From positions 1 through 26,638 of IMG/VR virus record IMGVR_UViG_3300040801_004468: a stretch of 26,638 nt of DNA; one strand, 5' to 3'. The notes beneath the pieces are model-generated. The model did no database searches. It worked only from the letters and a program-made list of their open reading frames with translations, and had not been told where the DNA came from. Within the stretch, counting starts at the first letter, position 1, and every line of letters begins with the position of its first letter. The position numbers and the translations under genes were made by a program. Below, one piece after another: positions 15,858 through 23,352 of this stretch. The stretch comes from a virus.

Positions 15858-16760
15858 TTAGACGGTTGCGCGGTAGATCATGCCAACCCCCTTGCCATCG
15901 GCGCGGTTAGCACGGCCACTGGCCCGTACGGAGAAGGAGAAGATGTCACCGTAGTACTCGGCCCGACCGTAGTTGTCGTACATGGTGATCTGGCCCAGGT
16001 AGCGCTCCAGGAAGTCCATCTGGTAGAATAGACCGGCGGAGCTGTCCGTGGTGGCGTTGGCCGACTTAGGGTCCTTAGCGTCCAGACCGGCATCCAGACG
16101 TAGCACCTGGCTTTCCTCGATGAGGTTGAAGCCGTAGAGCCGCCCGATGGTACCCTCCTGGAGGTTAACGACCTGCTGGAAGGCATACTTCAGCTTTTCG
16201 TCCAGCATCAGGTGCAGCATCGAGTCGCTGTCCAGGATCATATAGCGACCACGCTGGGGGACGCGCTGCTTGTTGAGCATGGCCCGGGCCATCAGAATGT
16301 CGTTGCCGGTGATGATCTTGCGACCACCGGTAGCACCCGGGGCGGTAGCGTTCTGCCCGGCACCCGTAGCGGCCAGCTTATTGGCGGCCGGAATGTTGCG
16401 GGCGAACTTGTAGAGCAGGTCGAAACCGACGTCTTCGTTGAGCTGGCCCATATTCTCCCGGATTACGCTCATGCGCTTGTTGTAGCTCAGCTCGACCACC
16501 TCCGGGTTGTAGATGCGCGTCGGGTCAGTGGTGAAGATGTCGATCTCTTCGGTCACCGTGTTATCCTCACGCGTCCGGATGGGAGCGGGGAATACCGTGC
16601 GGTTCTTCTCGGTGGGAGCCGGGCCGCCGGACTGGGGGATGTGAATGATCTTACCGTCGATCACCAGGTCATCGCGGTTGGTGACGTAGCGAAGGAAGGG
16701 GTGAGCCTCGAAGAGCGCCTCCTTGATGGTAGGCTGCCAGATTTGGACCTGTACGGCCAT
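15858..16760 (-). CDS. Major capsid protein
   Basis: A 300-residue protein in the capsid position, after the prohead protease/scaffold and before the tail genes. Segments consistent with an HK97-fold coat of the Mu-T / P22-like branch are the N-terminal helix (IKEALFEAHPFLRYVTNRDD), a strand segment (VIDGKIIHIPQSGG), a likely flexible loop near 130-150 rich in Ala, Thr and Gly (AATGAGQNATAPGATGG), the RYMILDSDSMLHLM block, and a C-terminal block (IFSFSVRASGRANRADGKGV) before RATV. It starts at the ATG at 16760, after an AT-rich leader (AAACTTTAACC on the minus strand) in an otherwise GC-rich operon, which may favour strong translation. A short 5+5 palindrome lies at 16795-16806. Confidence 0.85.
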   Translation of the reverse strand: MAVQVQIWQPTIKEALFEAHPFLRYVTNRDDLVIDGKIIHIPQSGGPAPTEKNRTVFPAPIRTREDNTVTEEIDIFTTDPTRIYNPEVVELSYNKRMSVIRENMGQLNEDVGFDLLYKFARNIPAANKLAATGAGQNATAPGATGGRKIITGNDILMARAMLNKQRVPQRGRYMILDSDSMLHLMLDEKLKYAFQQVVNLQEGTIGRLYGFNLIEESQVLRLDAGLDAKDPKSANATTDSSAGLFYQMDFLERYLGQITMYDNYGRAEYYGDIFSFSVRASGRANRADGKGVGMIYRATV

Positions 16761-16837
16761 GGTAGGTTAGGTTAAAGTTTCAATGAGAGAGGTTGCGCTC
16801 AAGCGCCAGTCGAAAAGGAGGTCAGGAAGAGGTGGGG

Positions 16838-17356
16838 CTACTTGTTTTCGTAGCGCTGGTAGTCGTTGCCGTACTGCGCCTTATACAGGCCGTTGAAGGT
16901 GTCGAAGTCGTCGGCCTTCAGCTGAGCCAGGGTACCGGGATCTTCGCGCTCGTATTCGGCGAAGGTTTTGCCCAGGTACTTACCGTCGGCGAGCTGGGCC
17001 GAGTCGCCGCCCCGCTGAACGCCGCCGGCCTTGCCGGCCACCGTGTGGAGCTTCGGAGTTGCCTTGAGGGCACCGAGCGCCTTGGCGGCCGCATCGTGGT
17101 TGGCATCGAACAGCTCGGCGTAGGCCTCACGCTGGGTGGCGTCGATGCGGCCGTCTTCGATGGCCGCGTCGAGCAGCTGGGCCGCACTGACCTGCCGGTC
17201 CTGCTTGATGGCCTTTTCCAGTTCGGTCACGCGGGCCTTGAGGGCGACGTTCTCGGTCTGGTGACCGCGCAGGGTCTGAATGGCGGTGGATACGTCACCG
17301 AGGGTAGCGGTGTCCTTCAGGCCGAGCGTGCCGGCCACGAACTGCAGTTCGTTCAT
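16838..17356 (-). CDS. Possible nested scaffold protein from an internal start (Mu gpZ-like)
   Basis: Directly after the Thr-rich linker of the protease there is an in-frame ATG at 17356 opening MNELQFVAGTLGLKDTATLG. It would give a 172-residue protein equal to the scaffold half alone. In Mu and lambda the scaffold is made from an internal start inside the protease gene (Mu I/Z, lambda C/Nu3). The split by a linker followed at once by a methionine is the pattern expected for that arrangement. Whether the start is used cannot be seen from sequence, since Bacteroidota starts lack strong Shine-Dalgarno signals. Confidence 0.5.
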   Translation of the reverse strand: MNELQFVAGTLGLKDTATLGDVSTAIQTLRGHQTENVALKARVTELEKAIKQDRQVSAAQLLDAAIEDGRIDATQREAYAELFDANHDAAAKALGALKATPKLHTVAGKAGGVQRGGDSAQLADGKYLGKTFAEYEREDPGTLAQLKADDFDTFNGLYKAQYGNDYQRYENK

Positions 17357-17872
17357 GGTGGGGGTAGATTGCTGATGAGTAGTGGTAGTGTTGGGAGTAG
17401 CCGGGGGTAGGAAGTCCGCCAGGCTGGCTACGTCCAGTTCCTTATCCTCCTCGTCCAGGAGGCGGACACAGCCGGCATTGCCCGGTATGTCCACGAAGGA
17501 GATCTCGCGGAGCTCGCACTTGGTGACCGTAGGATACTTTTGGCCCGGTAGGAGGTACTTGGGGTCCTCGGAGGTTTCCAGGATGCGAATACCGATCGAG
17601 GTGGCGTTGACGAAGCCGCGTTCGACCTTGCCGGCCAGGGCGGCACCGTTGTCGTCGGCCGTATCAAATTCAGGCTCGGCGGACATGTCACCCTTGACCT
17701 TCTGCAGATCATCCCAGCGCCCCAGTACGCCAATTCCGTGCTCGGAAGCATAGCGGCGATGATTGTAGAGCAGCACCGGATTGACCTCGAACCCACGGGT
17801 GTCGATACCGGCAGTCAGTACCCGGTAGCCGTAGTTATTAAGGTCCTCGTTGCTTACTGTAAATCTGGGCAC
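16838..17872 (-). CDS. Prohead protease fused to scaffold (Mu gpI-like)
   Basis: About 344 residues from GTG 17872 (VPRFTVSNEDLNNYGYRVLT), whose opening resembles HK97-type prohead proteases; an in-frame GTG at 17944 would add 24 residues that do not look like the family. The protease part covers the first 130 residues or so: LLYNHRR (likely catalytic His), GFVNATSIGIR (likely catalytic Ser in ATS), and LREISFVDIPGNAGCV, typical of S78-family proteases. A Thr/Pro/Gln linker (PNTTTTHQQSTPT) leads to a helical, coiled-coil scaffold (LKARVTELEKAIKQDR) with a C-terminal YERxDPxxLAQL-like segment. The protease matures the procapsid and removes the scaffold. It is the first gene of the minus-strand late operon. 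Confidence 0.85.
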   Translation of the reverse strand: MPRFTVSNEDLNNYGYRVLTAGIDTRGFEVNPVLLYNHRRYASEHGIGVLGRWDDLQKVKGDMSAEPEFDTADDNGAALAGKVERGFVNATSIGIRILETSEDPKYLLPGQKYPTVTKCELREISFVDIPGNAGCVRLLDEEDKELDVASLADFLPPATPNTTTTHQQSTPTMNELQFVAGTLGLKDTATLGDVSTAIQTLRGHQTENVALKARVTELEKAIKQDRQVSAAQLLDAAIEDGRIDATQREAYAELFDANHDAAAKALGALKATPKLHTVAGKAGGVQRGGDSAQLADGKYLGKTFAEYEREDPGTLAQLKADDFDTFNGLYKAQYGNDYQRYENK

Positions 17873-17916
17873 TGGGCTAGTTTGGTCCGCATTATCTACG
17901 ACAATGGTACGGCCCG

Positions 17917-17924
17917 TATTTTTG
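17917..17924 (+). promoter_or_regulatory. Candidate Bacteroidota promoter -7 element for the terminase operon
   Basis: TATTTTTG fits the TAnnTTTG -7 consensus and lies about 95 bases before the terminase start at 18020. No TTG is found at the usual distance of about 20 bases upstream, so an activator may be needed, as for late Mu promoters. Confidence 0.35.
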
Positions 17925-17960
17925 CTACGGGGCCATGCGTACACGTCGGAAAACCAGTCG

Positions 17961-17975
17961 ATTACGTGACGTAAT
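17961..17975. promoter_or_regulatory. 15-bp perfect palindrome between divergent late operons
   Basis: ATTACGTGACGTAAT is a perfect inverted repeat of 7+7 bases around one G. It lies between the start of the protease gene (minus) and the terminase gene (plus). It is the form expected of a site for a dimeric regulator controlling both late operons. A second, shorter inverted repeat (GACCG at 18003-18007, CGGTC at 18014-18018) follows just before the terminase start. The regulator is unknown. Confidence 0.5.
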
Positions 17976-18019
17976 GAGCCGTATAAGTAGCCAGCAATTC
18001 GCGACCGTTATTGCGGTCA

Positions 18020-18457
18020 ATGACCAACCAGCAAAAGCGTGAGCTCGCCGAAATCCTCTACGTCCGCGGCGGCATCACGCACCAGGGCGAACTAGCCGAT
18101 CGCGTCGGCGTCCGGCCGGCTACCATCTCTAAGTGGAAGGCCAAGTTCGAGTGGGACCGTCTGGCCCGTCCGCTGCTGGCCACGCGGCAGCAACAACTGA
18201 CCCACCTCTACGAGCAGCTGGAGGAGTTGACCAACGCCATTCGTGCTAAGGAAGAAGGCAAGCGGTACGCCGATTCCAAACAGGGCGACATCTACGCCAA
18301 ACTGACCAGCGCCATTCAGAAGCTGGAAATCGACCTGAGCATCCAGGAGATAGTCGACGTGATGATGCGCTTTAACGAGTTCATCGCTAAGGTCGACGTC
18401 GAGCATGCCCAGCTGATCCTGGACTACCAGGACAGCTTCATCAAGAGTCGACTATAG
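18020..18457 (+). CDS. Terminase small subunit / DNA-packaging protein, Mu gp27-like
   Basis: A 145-residue protein from the ATG at 18020 (MTNQQKRELAEILYVRGGIT); an in-frame TTG at 18011 is a less likely start. A helix-turn-helix lies at about 20-50 (HQGELADRVGVRPATISKWK), with a tryptophan following as in terminase small subunits and transposase-like HTHs. The rest is helical: a coiled coil (LTHLYEQLEELTNAIRAKEE), then ISxAIQKLEIDLSIQEIVDV. It should recognise phage DNA for packaging and recruit the large subunit. It is separated from the large-subunit gene by one base. The call relies on HTH plus context. Confidence 0.8.
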   Translation: MTNQQKRELAEILYVRGGITHQGELADRVGVRPATISKWKAKFEWDRLARPLLATRQQQLTHLYEQLEELTNAIRAKEEGKRYADSKQGDIYAKLTSAIQKLEIDLSIQEIVDVMMRFNEFIAKVDVEHAQLILDYQDSFIKSRL

Positions 18458-18458
18458 G

Positions 18459-19970
18459 ATGGCCCGCGCAAAGACAACCCGCCAGGCCCTGGAGAGCTGG
18501 GACGACTACCGCCAGCAGATCGAGCGCGAAACACCGGTGCCCCTCGAAACGCCGGCCGCCAAGTCTGCCCGGATAAAGAGACTGGAGAAAGACCCCGAGG
18601 CCTGGTTCGCCTACCACTTCCCGCACTACGCCTCCGCCCCGGCCGCCCCCTTTCACCGTAGGGCTACCCGCCGTCTGCTAGCCAACCCCCGCCACTACGG
18701 TGCCCGGGCCTGGTGCCGGGGCCTGGCCAAGTCCACCCGGGCGATGATGGAGCTGCTCTACCTGATCCTGGTCAAGAAGCGCTACCGCAACGTGCTCATG
18801 ATCTCCCACTCGGAGACCAACGCCATCGACCTGCTGGCCCCCTACCAGATCAACCTGGAGGGCAACCAGCGGCTCATCAACGACTACGGCAGGCAGAAGG
18901 GATACCGCAACTGGCAGCTCGGCAACTTCGTCACCAAGCAGGGCGTGAGCTTTCGCGGCCTGGGTGGCGGGCAGAGCCCCCGGGGTACGAAGAACGAATT
19001 TGCCCGCCCGGACGTGCTGCTTTTCGACGACCTGGACAACGATGAACTCTGCCGCAACCCCACCCGCGTCCGCCAGCGCTGGGACTGGGTCGAGCAGGCC
19101 GCCATCCCCACCGTCGACATCTCGGCCGACTACCTGATCCTGTTCCTGAACAACCTGATCGCCAAGGATTCCATCATGAGCCGCGCCATGGAGATGGCCG
19201 ACCACTCGGAGAAGATCAACATCCGCGACGACGAGGGCCGCAGCACCTGGCCGGAAAAGAACTCGGAGAAGGACATCGACGACATGCTTGATAAGCTCTC
19301 CTACCGGTCGAAACAGAAGGAGTACTTTAATAACCCCATTACGGAGGGTACCGTGTTTGAGTCCCTTACCTGGGACCGGGTGCCGCCACTGTCACGCTTT
19401 CGTTACCTGGTCGGTTACGGTGATCCATCCTACAAGAATAGCCGCAAGGCCGACTTCAAGGCGCTGCCGCTGATCGGTGAGCTGGGGGGTAAGTTCTACG
19501 TCGTGCGGGCCTACTGCGCCCAGGCTACGATCGCCAAGATGATCGACTGGTACTACGATCACCACACCCTGGTGGGTCAGAAGGCCGGCCTCTATCAGTA
19601 CATCGAGGCCGGCTCCCTACAGGATACCTTCTACGAGGAGCTCTTCCTACCCCGGCTGATCGAGCAGGGTGAGTCGCGCGGCCACCTTAGTATTTCGCCC
19701 GACCACCGCTCGAAGCCCGATAAGTTCACCCGCATCGAGGCAACCCTGGAGCCCCTGAATCGTCAGGGCAGACTCATATTCAACAAAGCCGAGCGGACCA
19801 ATCCCCACATGCAGGCCCTGGCCGCGCAGATGCTAGCCATCGCACCGAACCTTCCCGGTCACGACGACGGCCCCGACGCTCTGGAGGGAGCGGTGTGGAA
19901 GATCCAGAACAAACTGCGCACCTACTCCGTCACCGCCGGCACCCACCGCCGCCGCTCCAAAAAGTACTAA
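18459..19970 (+). CDS. Terminase large subunit, Mu gp28-like
   Basis: A 503-residue packaging motor. The ATPase half has a variant Walker A, RGLAKST at 87-93 (preceded by ARAWC), and a Walker B VLLFDDLD at 186-193. An adenine-binding-like FHRRAT segment lies at 65-70. The nuclease half has VGYGDPSYKNS (Asp 322 as likely metal ligand), then an IEAG segment near 390, and DDGPDALE at 469-476, the usual last acidic motif. It pumps DNA into the prohead and cuts the packaged DNA together with host flanks if packaging is headful as in Mu. It starts one base after the small subunit and ends 3 bases before the gp36-like gene. Confidence 0.9.
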   Translation: MARAKTTRQALESWDDYRQQIERETPVPLETPAAKSARIKRLEKDPEAWFAYHFPHYASAPAAPFHRRATRRLLANPRHYGARAWCRGLAKSTRAMMELLYLILVKKRYRNVLMISHSETNAIDLLAPYQINLEGNQRLINDYGRQKGYRNWQLGNFVTKQGVSFRGLGGGQSPRGTKNEFARPDVLLFDDLDNDELCRNPTRVRQRWDWVEQAAIPTVDISADYLILFLNNLIAKDSIMSRAMEMADHSEKINIRDDEGRSTWPEKNSEKDIDDMLDKLSYRSKQKEYFNNPITEGTVFESLTWDRVPPLSRFRYLVGYGDPSYKNSRKADFKALPLIGELGGKFYVVRAYCAQATIAKMIDWYYDHHTLVGQKAGLYQYIEAGSLQDTFYEELFLPRLIEQGESRGHLSISPDHRSKPDKFTRIEATLEPLNRQGRLIFNKAERTNPHMQALAAQMLAIAPNLPGHDDGPDALEGAVWKIQNKLRTYSVTAGTHRRRSKKY

Positions 19971-19973
19971 CCC

Positions 19974-20384
19974 ATGCCCCTGCTTACCGCGGCCGACCTA
20001 CGGCTAACCATTATGGACTCCGAACTGGAGGAGATTACCCACGGCGATAGCTCTATCGTCACCACCTGCCTCAGCGTTGCCGAGTCCGAGGCTCGATCCT
20101 ACCTACACGACGCCTTCGACGTGGCGACCGTCTTTGCCGCCACGGGTGAGGACCGCTTCCCCATGCTCGTGCAAGTGGTAGCCGACATCGCCGTTTACTA
20201 CGTGGTCGCACGTTGCCAGGCCGGTAGCTACCTGGAGGACCGCATGGCCCGCTACGACCGGGCCATCCGCTGGCTCAAAATGGTGGCCCGCTCCGAGCTC
20301 TATACCGAGCTGCCCCGCCGTAGCTCCACAGTGGAAAAGAAGGTGCTTTTCGGCTCCAACCGCAAACGTAGGAATTATTACTAG
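19974..20384 (+). CDS. Head-tail connector, DUF1320 / Mu gp36-like
   Basis: A 136-residue helical protein: LLTAADLRLTIMDSELEEIT at the start, ALESEA-type helix (SVAESEARSYLHDAFDVATV), and the DIAVYYVVARCQAGSYLEDR block typical of DUF1320/gp36-like proteins, which are adaptor rings between portal and tail. It ends with a basic segment (GSNRKRRNYY). In Mu it lies after the capsid gene; here it sits between the terminase and portal genes, an arrangement I believe is common in Bacteroidota Mu-like phages. Start: ATG at 19974, 3 bases after the terminase stop. Confidence 0.8.
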   Translation: MPLLTAADLRLTIMDSELEEITHGDSSIVTTCLSVAESEARSYLHDAFDVATVFAATGEDRFPMLVQVVADIAVYYVVARCQAGSYLEDRMARYDRAIRWLKMVARSELYTELPRRSSTVEKKVLFGSNRKRRNYY

Positions 20385-20519
20385 CCCTACACCCCGTTTA
20401 AGTGCCGTTTAAACTCTTCGAGAATCGCATTTCTTACCTCGCCCCGTGTAGTAACCCACAATTTGCGATAAAGTCGCTGAGAACGGCTCTACGGCCTTCG
20501 TTTAATTTTTCAGTCCCTC
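20385..20519. promoter_or_regulatory. 135-base gap with CGTTTAA repeats, possible internal control site
   Basis: This is the largest clear gap inside the otherwise coupled plus-strand operon. It holds CCGTTTAA twice in tandem with an 11-base period (20394-20401 and 20405-20412) and a third CGTTTAA at 20499-20505, close to the portal start. An AT-rich leader (TTTAATTTTT) precedes the portal ATG. No convincing TAnnTTTG promoter or open reading frame was found. It may hold an operator, an internal promoter or a processing site. Confidence 0.35.
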
Positions 20520-21773
20520 ATGAGTAAAAAAGCCAGTTTTCGCCGCGACTTCCGCGACTTCATCCTCTCCCCCTGGCTGCGGGTACGGAGGAAGCACGAG
20601 GGCAGCGTCGTGGTCAACAAGATCGACGTTCGCCCCATCCACCGCAAGACGCAGGACATCGGCAGTTGGCGGCGTGCCCTCCAGGTAGCCGAAAGCCCCA
20701 CCCAGGACCGCCGTGCCCTCTATGACCTCTACGCCGACTGCCTGTTAGACGGTACCCTGAAGCGCAGCGTCAAGCGGCGCATACAGGCCGTATCGAACCG
20801 CCGCATGCGCTTTACCGCCGGTGGTCAGGACGTGCCGGAAATCACCGCCCTGCTGTCCACCTCCTTTTTCGAGGACCTGCTGCGCTACATCATGCACGCG
20901 AATTTCTACGGCCACTCGCTCATCGAACTGGGCTGGCCGGCCCGGGGCTCCGAGCTAAGCGGATGGACCGCCGAGGTGGACCGCCGCTACGTCAAGCCGC
21001 GCTACGGCCTGGTCGTACCGGACTCCGGACAACTCGACGGCATCGACTACCGTAGCGAGCCCTTTACGCATACGGTCATCGAGGTAGGAGAACACGAAGA
21101 TCTGGGGGATTTGCTCGAAGCCTGCCAGTACGTGATTTACAAGCGGGGCAACATGGGTGACTGGGCCGAGTTCGCCGAGGTATTCGGAATGCCCTTCCGC
21201 TGGGCCAAGTACCAGAACGAGCAGACCCGGCAGGTGCTGGAGGAGGGGCTACGTACCGCCGGCTCGGCCGGGTTCGTGGTCGCTCCGGAGGATGCCGGCA
21301 TCGAAACGGTCCACGCCAACGTGTCGGGTGGCCACGACGTGTTTCGTTTCCTGCGCCAGGCCTGCAATGAGGAGATTCTCATCTGCATCCTGGGGGGGAC
21401 GATGACCACCACCGAGGCGCGCAGTTCTGGCTACGCTCAGGCGAAGGTGCAGGCCAGCGAGGAGGACGAGCTGCACGTAGCCGACCGGGAGTTCGTCCTG
21501 CGCGTACTGAACGAAAAGATCGTGCCCTACCTGGAGCGCATCGGCTACCCCGCCCGGGGCGGGTCCTTCGACTTCGTGGAGTCGGAGACGCTCAGTGACG
21601 CCCAGCGCATCGACGTGGTAACCAAGCTCAGCCAGCTGATACCCATTCCGGAGAGCTACCTCTACGACCGCTTCCGCGTACCCCGCCCCTCGGCCGAAGA
21701 CCCACCGATCCAACGCCGGGAAAGCAGCAACCCGGCAAAGGAGGAAGAAAAGCCAGCGCCGGGAAAGCAGTAG
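20520..21773 (+). CDS. Portal protein, DUF935 / Mu gp29-like
   Basis: A 417-residue protein. The DUF935 signature is clear: KRGNMGDWAEFAEVFGMPFR at 208-227 followed by WAKY. Other family segments are YDLYADCLLDGTLKRSVKRR near 68-87, HANFYGHSLIELGW at 126-139, LGGTMTTTEARSSGYAQAKV near 294-313, and a C-terminal disordered KEEEKPAPGKQ tail. It forms the dodecameric ring through which DNA enters and leaves the head and to which terminase docks. It starts at an ATG after the 135-base gap and ends at TAG 21771-21773. It is a little shorter than Mu gp29. Confidence 0.9.
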   Translation: MSKKASFRRDFRDFILSPWLRVRRKHEGSVVVNKIDVRPIHRKTQDIGSWRRALQVAESPTQDRRALYDLYADCLLDGTLKRSVKRRIQAVSNRRMRFTAGGQDVPEITALLSTSFFEDLLRYIMHANFYGHSLIELGWPARGSELSGWTAEVDRRYVKPRYGLVVPDSGQLDGIDYRSEPFTHTVIEVGEHEDLGDLLEACQYVIYKRGNMGDWAEFAEVFGMPFRWAKYQNEQTRQVLEEGLRTAGSAGFVVAPEDAGIETVHANVSGGHDVFRFLRQACNEEILICILGGTMTTTEARSSGYAQAKVQASEEDELHVADREFVLRVLNEKIVPYLERIGYPARGGSFDFVESETLSDAQRIDVVTKLSQLIPIPESYLYDRFRVPRPSAEDPPIQRRESSNPAKEEEKPAPGKQ

Positions 21774-21904
21774 GTCGGCGGGCGCGTGCGCGGGCACTCG
21801 TCGACCTCTACCGACACGCACACCACGGGGGCGCGGGCGCGGGTGCCGGGCTGACCGCGGGTGAAGGTGACCTACACAGTCGCTTCAGTGCCGTACCCCG
21901 TAGG

Positions 21905-22927
21905 GTGACCGACGACTTCCTGGAGCAGGTCTACGACGGTAAGGTCACCTCCCGTACCCCACACGCCGCGACCCACCACCACGTATACGAGCAGCTACTG
22001 GCCCAGTGTGAGGAGGGCTACGGCGTACGGTTTGCTGGCGGGGCGCGGGATGCCGACGAACTGCGCCGCTTCGCCAGGATGCGGAAGAACCTATCGCACT
22101 TCGCCGCCCAGAAACAACAGGCAGCCGTCGAAGCACTGGACGAGCTGCGCCAGCTACCCCGCGCGGACTTCCTGCGGGAGGCACGTAAGTACACCGACGT
22201 GTCTCACGGCGCGTGGCTCGAAGCCGAGGCTCGTGCCGCCCAGGTAGCCGGTGAGGCCGCCGATCGTTGGGCCACGATCGAGCGGCGGGCCTACCTCTAC
22301 CCCAACCTGCGCTACGAGACGGCCGGCGATGCCCGCGTGCGGGAGGCGCACCGTACCCTCGACCAGGCGATCTACCCGGTCTCCCACGCCTTCTGGGACG
22401 AGTACTACCCACCCAACGGTTACCGCTGCCGCTGTAAGGTCGTTCAGACCGACGATGAGCCGAACATGACCTCCGTCGACTGGCGGCCCGATCCGGGACT
22501 GCGGCATAATCCCGGCAAGACCGAGATCGTCTTCGGCGACGATCACCCCTACTTTGCCACCGACGCCGGGACCCGCGCCGACCTGGCCGGCGCGGCCGAG
22601 AAAATGCGCTTCGAGCGTGACCTGCCCCGTAACCGGCGTGCTGCCGTCAGGAAGCACGCCGGGACAAAGGTTCAGCTGCCCGGCATGAAAGAGCCGGCGC
22701 GTATTACCGAAAAGGGACTAGAGCAGGTAGTCCAGAGCCTGAACCAGATCGGCAGCCCCGAACAGGCGGCCATGGCCAGCGACCTACTTCCGGCATTCAG
22801 CCTACTGGGGACGCTGCTCCGGCCAGAGTCAGAGGCACGTACCTACTCCCTGCACCTGCTCGACGTAGTCTTCGTACTGGCTTTCGATACCGAAGGCGTC
22901 CTCGCCTCCCTAACCACCCGCTCGTGA
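21905..22927 (+). CDS. MuF-like minor head protein (SPP1 gp7 family), N-terminus uncertain
   Basis: The first usable start is GTG 21905, giving 340 residues. The frame stays open upstream past the portal stop, and about 44 codons from 21774 read as protein (ALVDLYRHAHHGGAGAGAG, then LHSRFSAVPRRV), similar to the usual N-terminal helix of the family, but with no ATG, GTG or TTG. MuF marks: RYETAGDARVREAHRTLDQA at about 136-155 and the cysteine motif FWDEYYPPNGYRCRCKV at 163-179. Residues from about 235 to 340 form an extra C-terminal domain (SLHLLDVVFVLAFDTEGVLA) of unknown role; some MuF proteins carry nuclease-like toxin domains there. It binds the inside of the head and is probably ejected with DNA. 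It ends in a GTGA overlap with the next gene. Confidence 0.8.
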   Translation: MTDDFLEQVYDGKVTSRTPHAATHHHVYEQLLAQCEEGYGVRFAGGARDADELRRFARMRKNLSHFAAQKQQAAVEALDELRQLPRADFLREARKYTDVSHGAWLEAEARAAQVAGEAADRWATIERRAYLYPNLRYETAGDARVREAHRTLDQAIYPVSHAFWDEYYPPNGYRCRCKVVQTDDEPNMTSVDWRPDPGLRHNPGKTEIVFGDDHPYFATDAGTRADLAGAAEKMRFERDLPRNRRAAVRKHAGTKVQLPGMKEPARITEKGLEQVVQSLNQIGSPEQAAMASDLLPAFSLLGTLLRPESEARTYSLHLLDVVFVLAFDTEGVLASLTTRS

Positions 22928-23349
22928 AGCCGACCGAATACTTCCGCTCGCTGGCCACGATGATCCCCCAGCTGGAGACCGACATCATGAGCGACGTAAT
23001 CAGCGTGGAGGCCGAGGCTTTCCACGCCAAGAACTTCCGCGACGAGGGCTTTACCGACCGCACGCTCACCAAGTGGCAGCGGCGCAAAAAACCGGATGCC
23101 AGTCGGGCACTGCTGGTCAAGACCTCGAAGCTGAAGGGTCACGCCCTGCGTGGTAAGCTTCGCGGCAGGCACGTCGACTTCGTCATGCCGGCCGCCTACA
23201 TGCGCGTGCACAACGACGGAGGTAAGGCCGGTCGGGGCAAGGGCTTCCAGATGCCGAAGCGGCAGTACCTGGGTGAGTCGCAGTACCTCAACGACCGCAT
23301 CAAACGCAAGGCCATCGCCGTACTTAATCACCGCTTTAAAGACCGCTAA
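22924..23349 (+). CDS. Virion morphogenesis protein, Mu gpG-like
   Basis: A 141-residue basic protein starting at GTG 22924, which overlaps the MuF stop (GTGA). The family pattern of phage virion morphogenesis proteins (PF05069 type) is plain: KWQRRKKPDASRALLVKTSK at about 49-68, LKGHALRGK after it, YMRVHNDGGKAGRGKGFQMP, and the closing KRQYLGESQYLND. In Mu, gpG acts in tail-head assembly and copurifies with tails or heads. Position after MuF matches Mu order F-G. It is tightly coupled and probably cytoplasmic during assembly. Confidence 0.85.
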   Translation: MKPTEYFRSLATMIPQLETDIMSDVISVEAEAFHAKNFRDEGFTDRTLTKWQRRKKPDASRALLVKTSKLKGHALRGKLRGRHVDFVMPAAYMRVHNDGGKAGRGKGFQMPKRQYLGESQYLNDRIKRKAIAVLNHRFKDR

Positions 23350-23352
23350 ACG

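Noticed and set aside
18678-19205. Minus-strand open frame of 175 codons inside the terminase large subunit
   Set aside because: GC-rich antisense shadow with Val/Gly/Asp-biased composition; the plus-strand frame has clear terminase motifs.
21249-21821. Minus-strand open frame of 190 codons opposite the portal gene
   Set aside because: Low-complexity Val/Leu/Gly composition and full overlap with the DUF935-like portal, which shows its signature on the other strand.
22154-22657. Minus-strand open frame of 167 codons opposite the MuF-like gene
   Set aside because: Val/Gly-rich shadow; the MuF cysteine motif on the plus strand explains the region.
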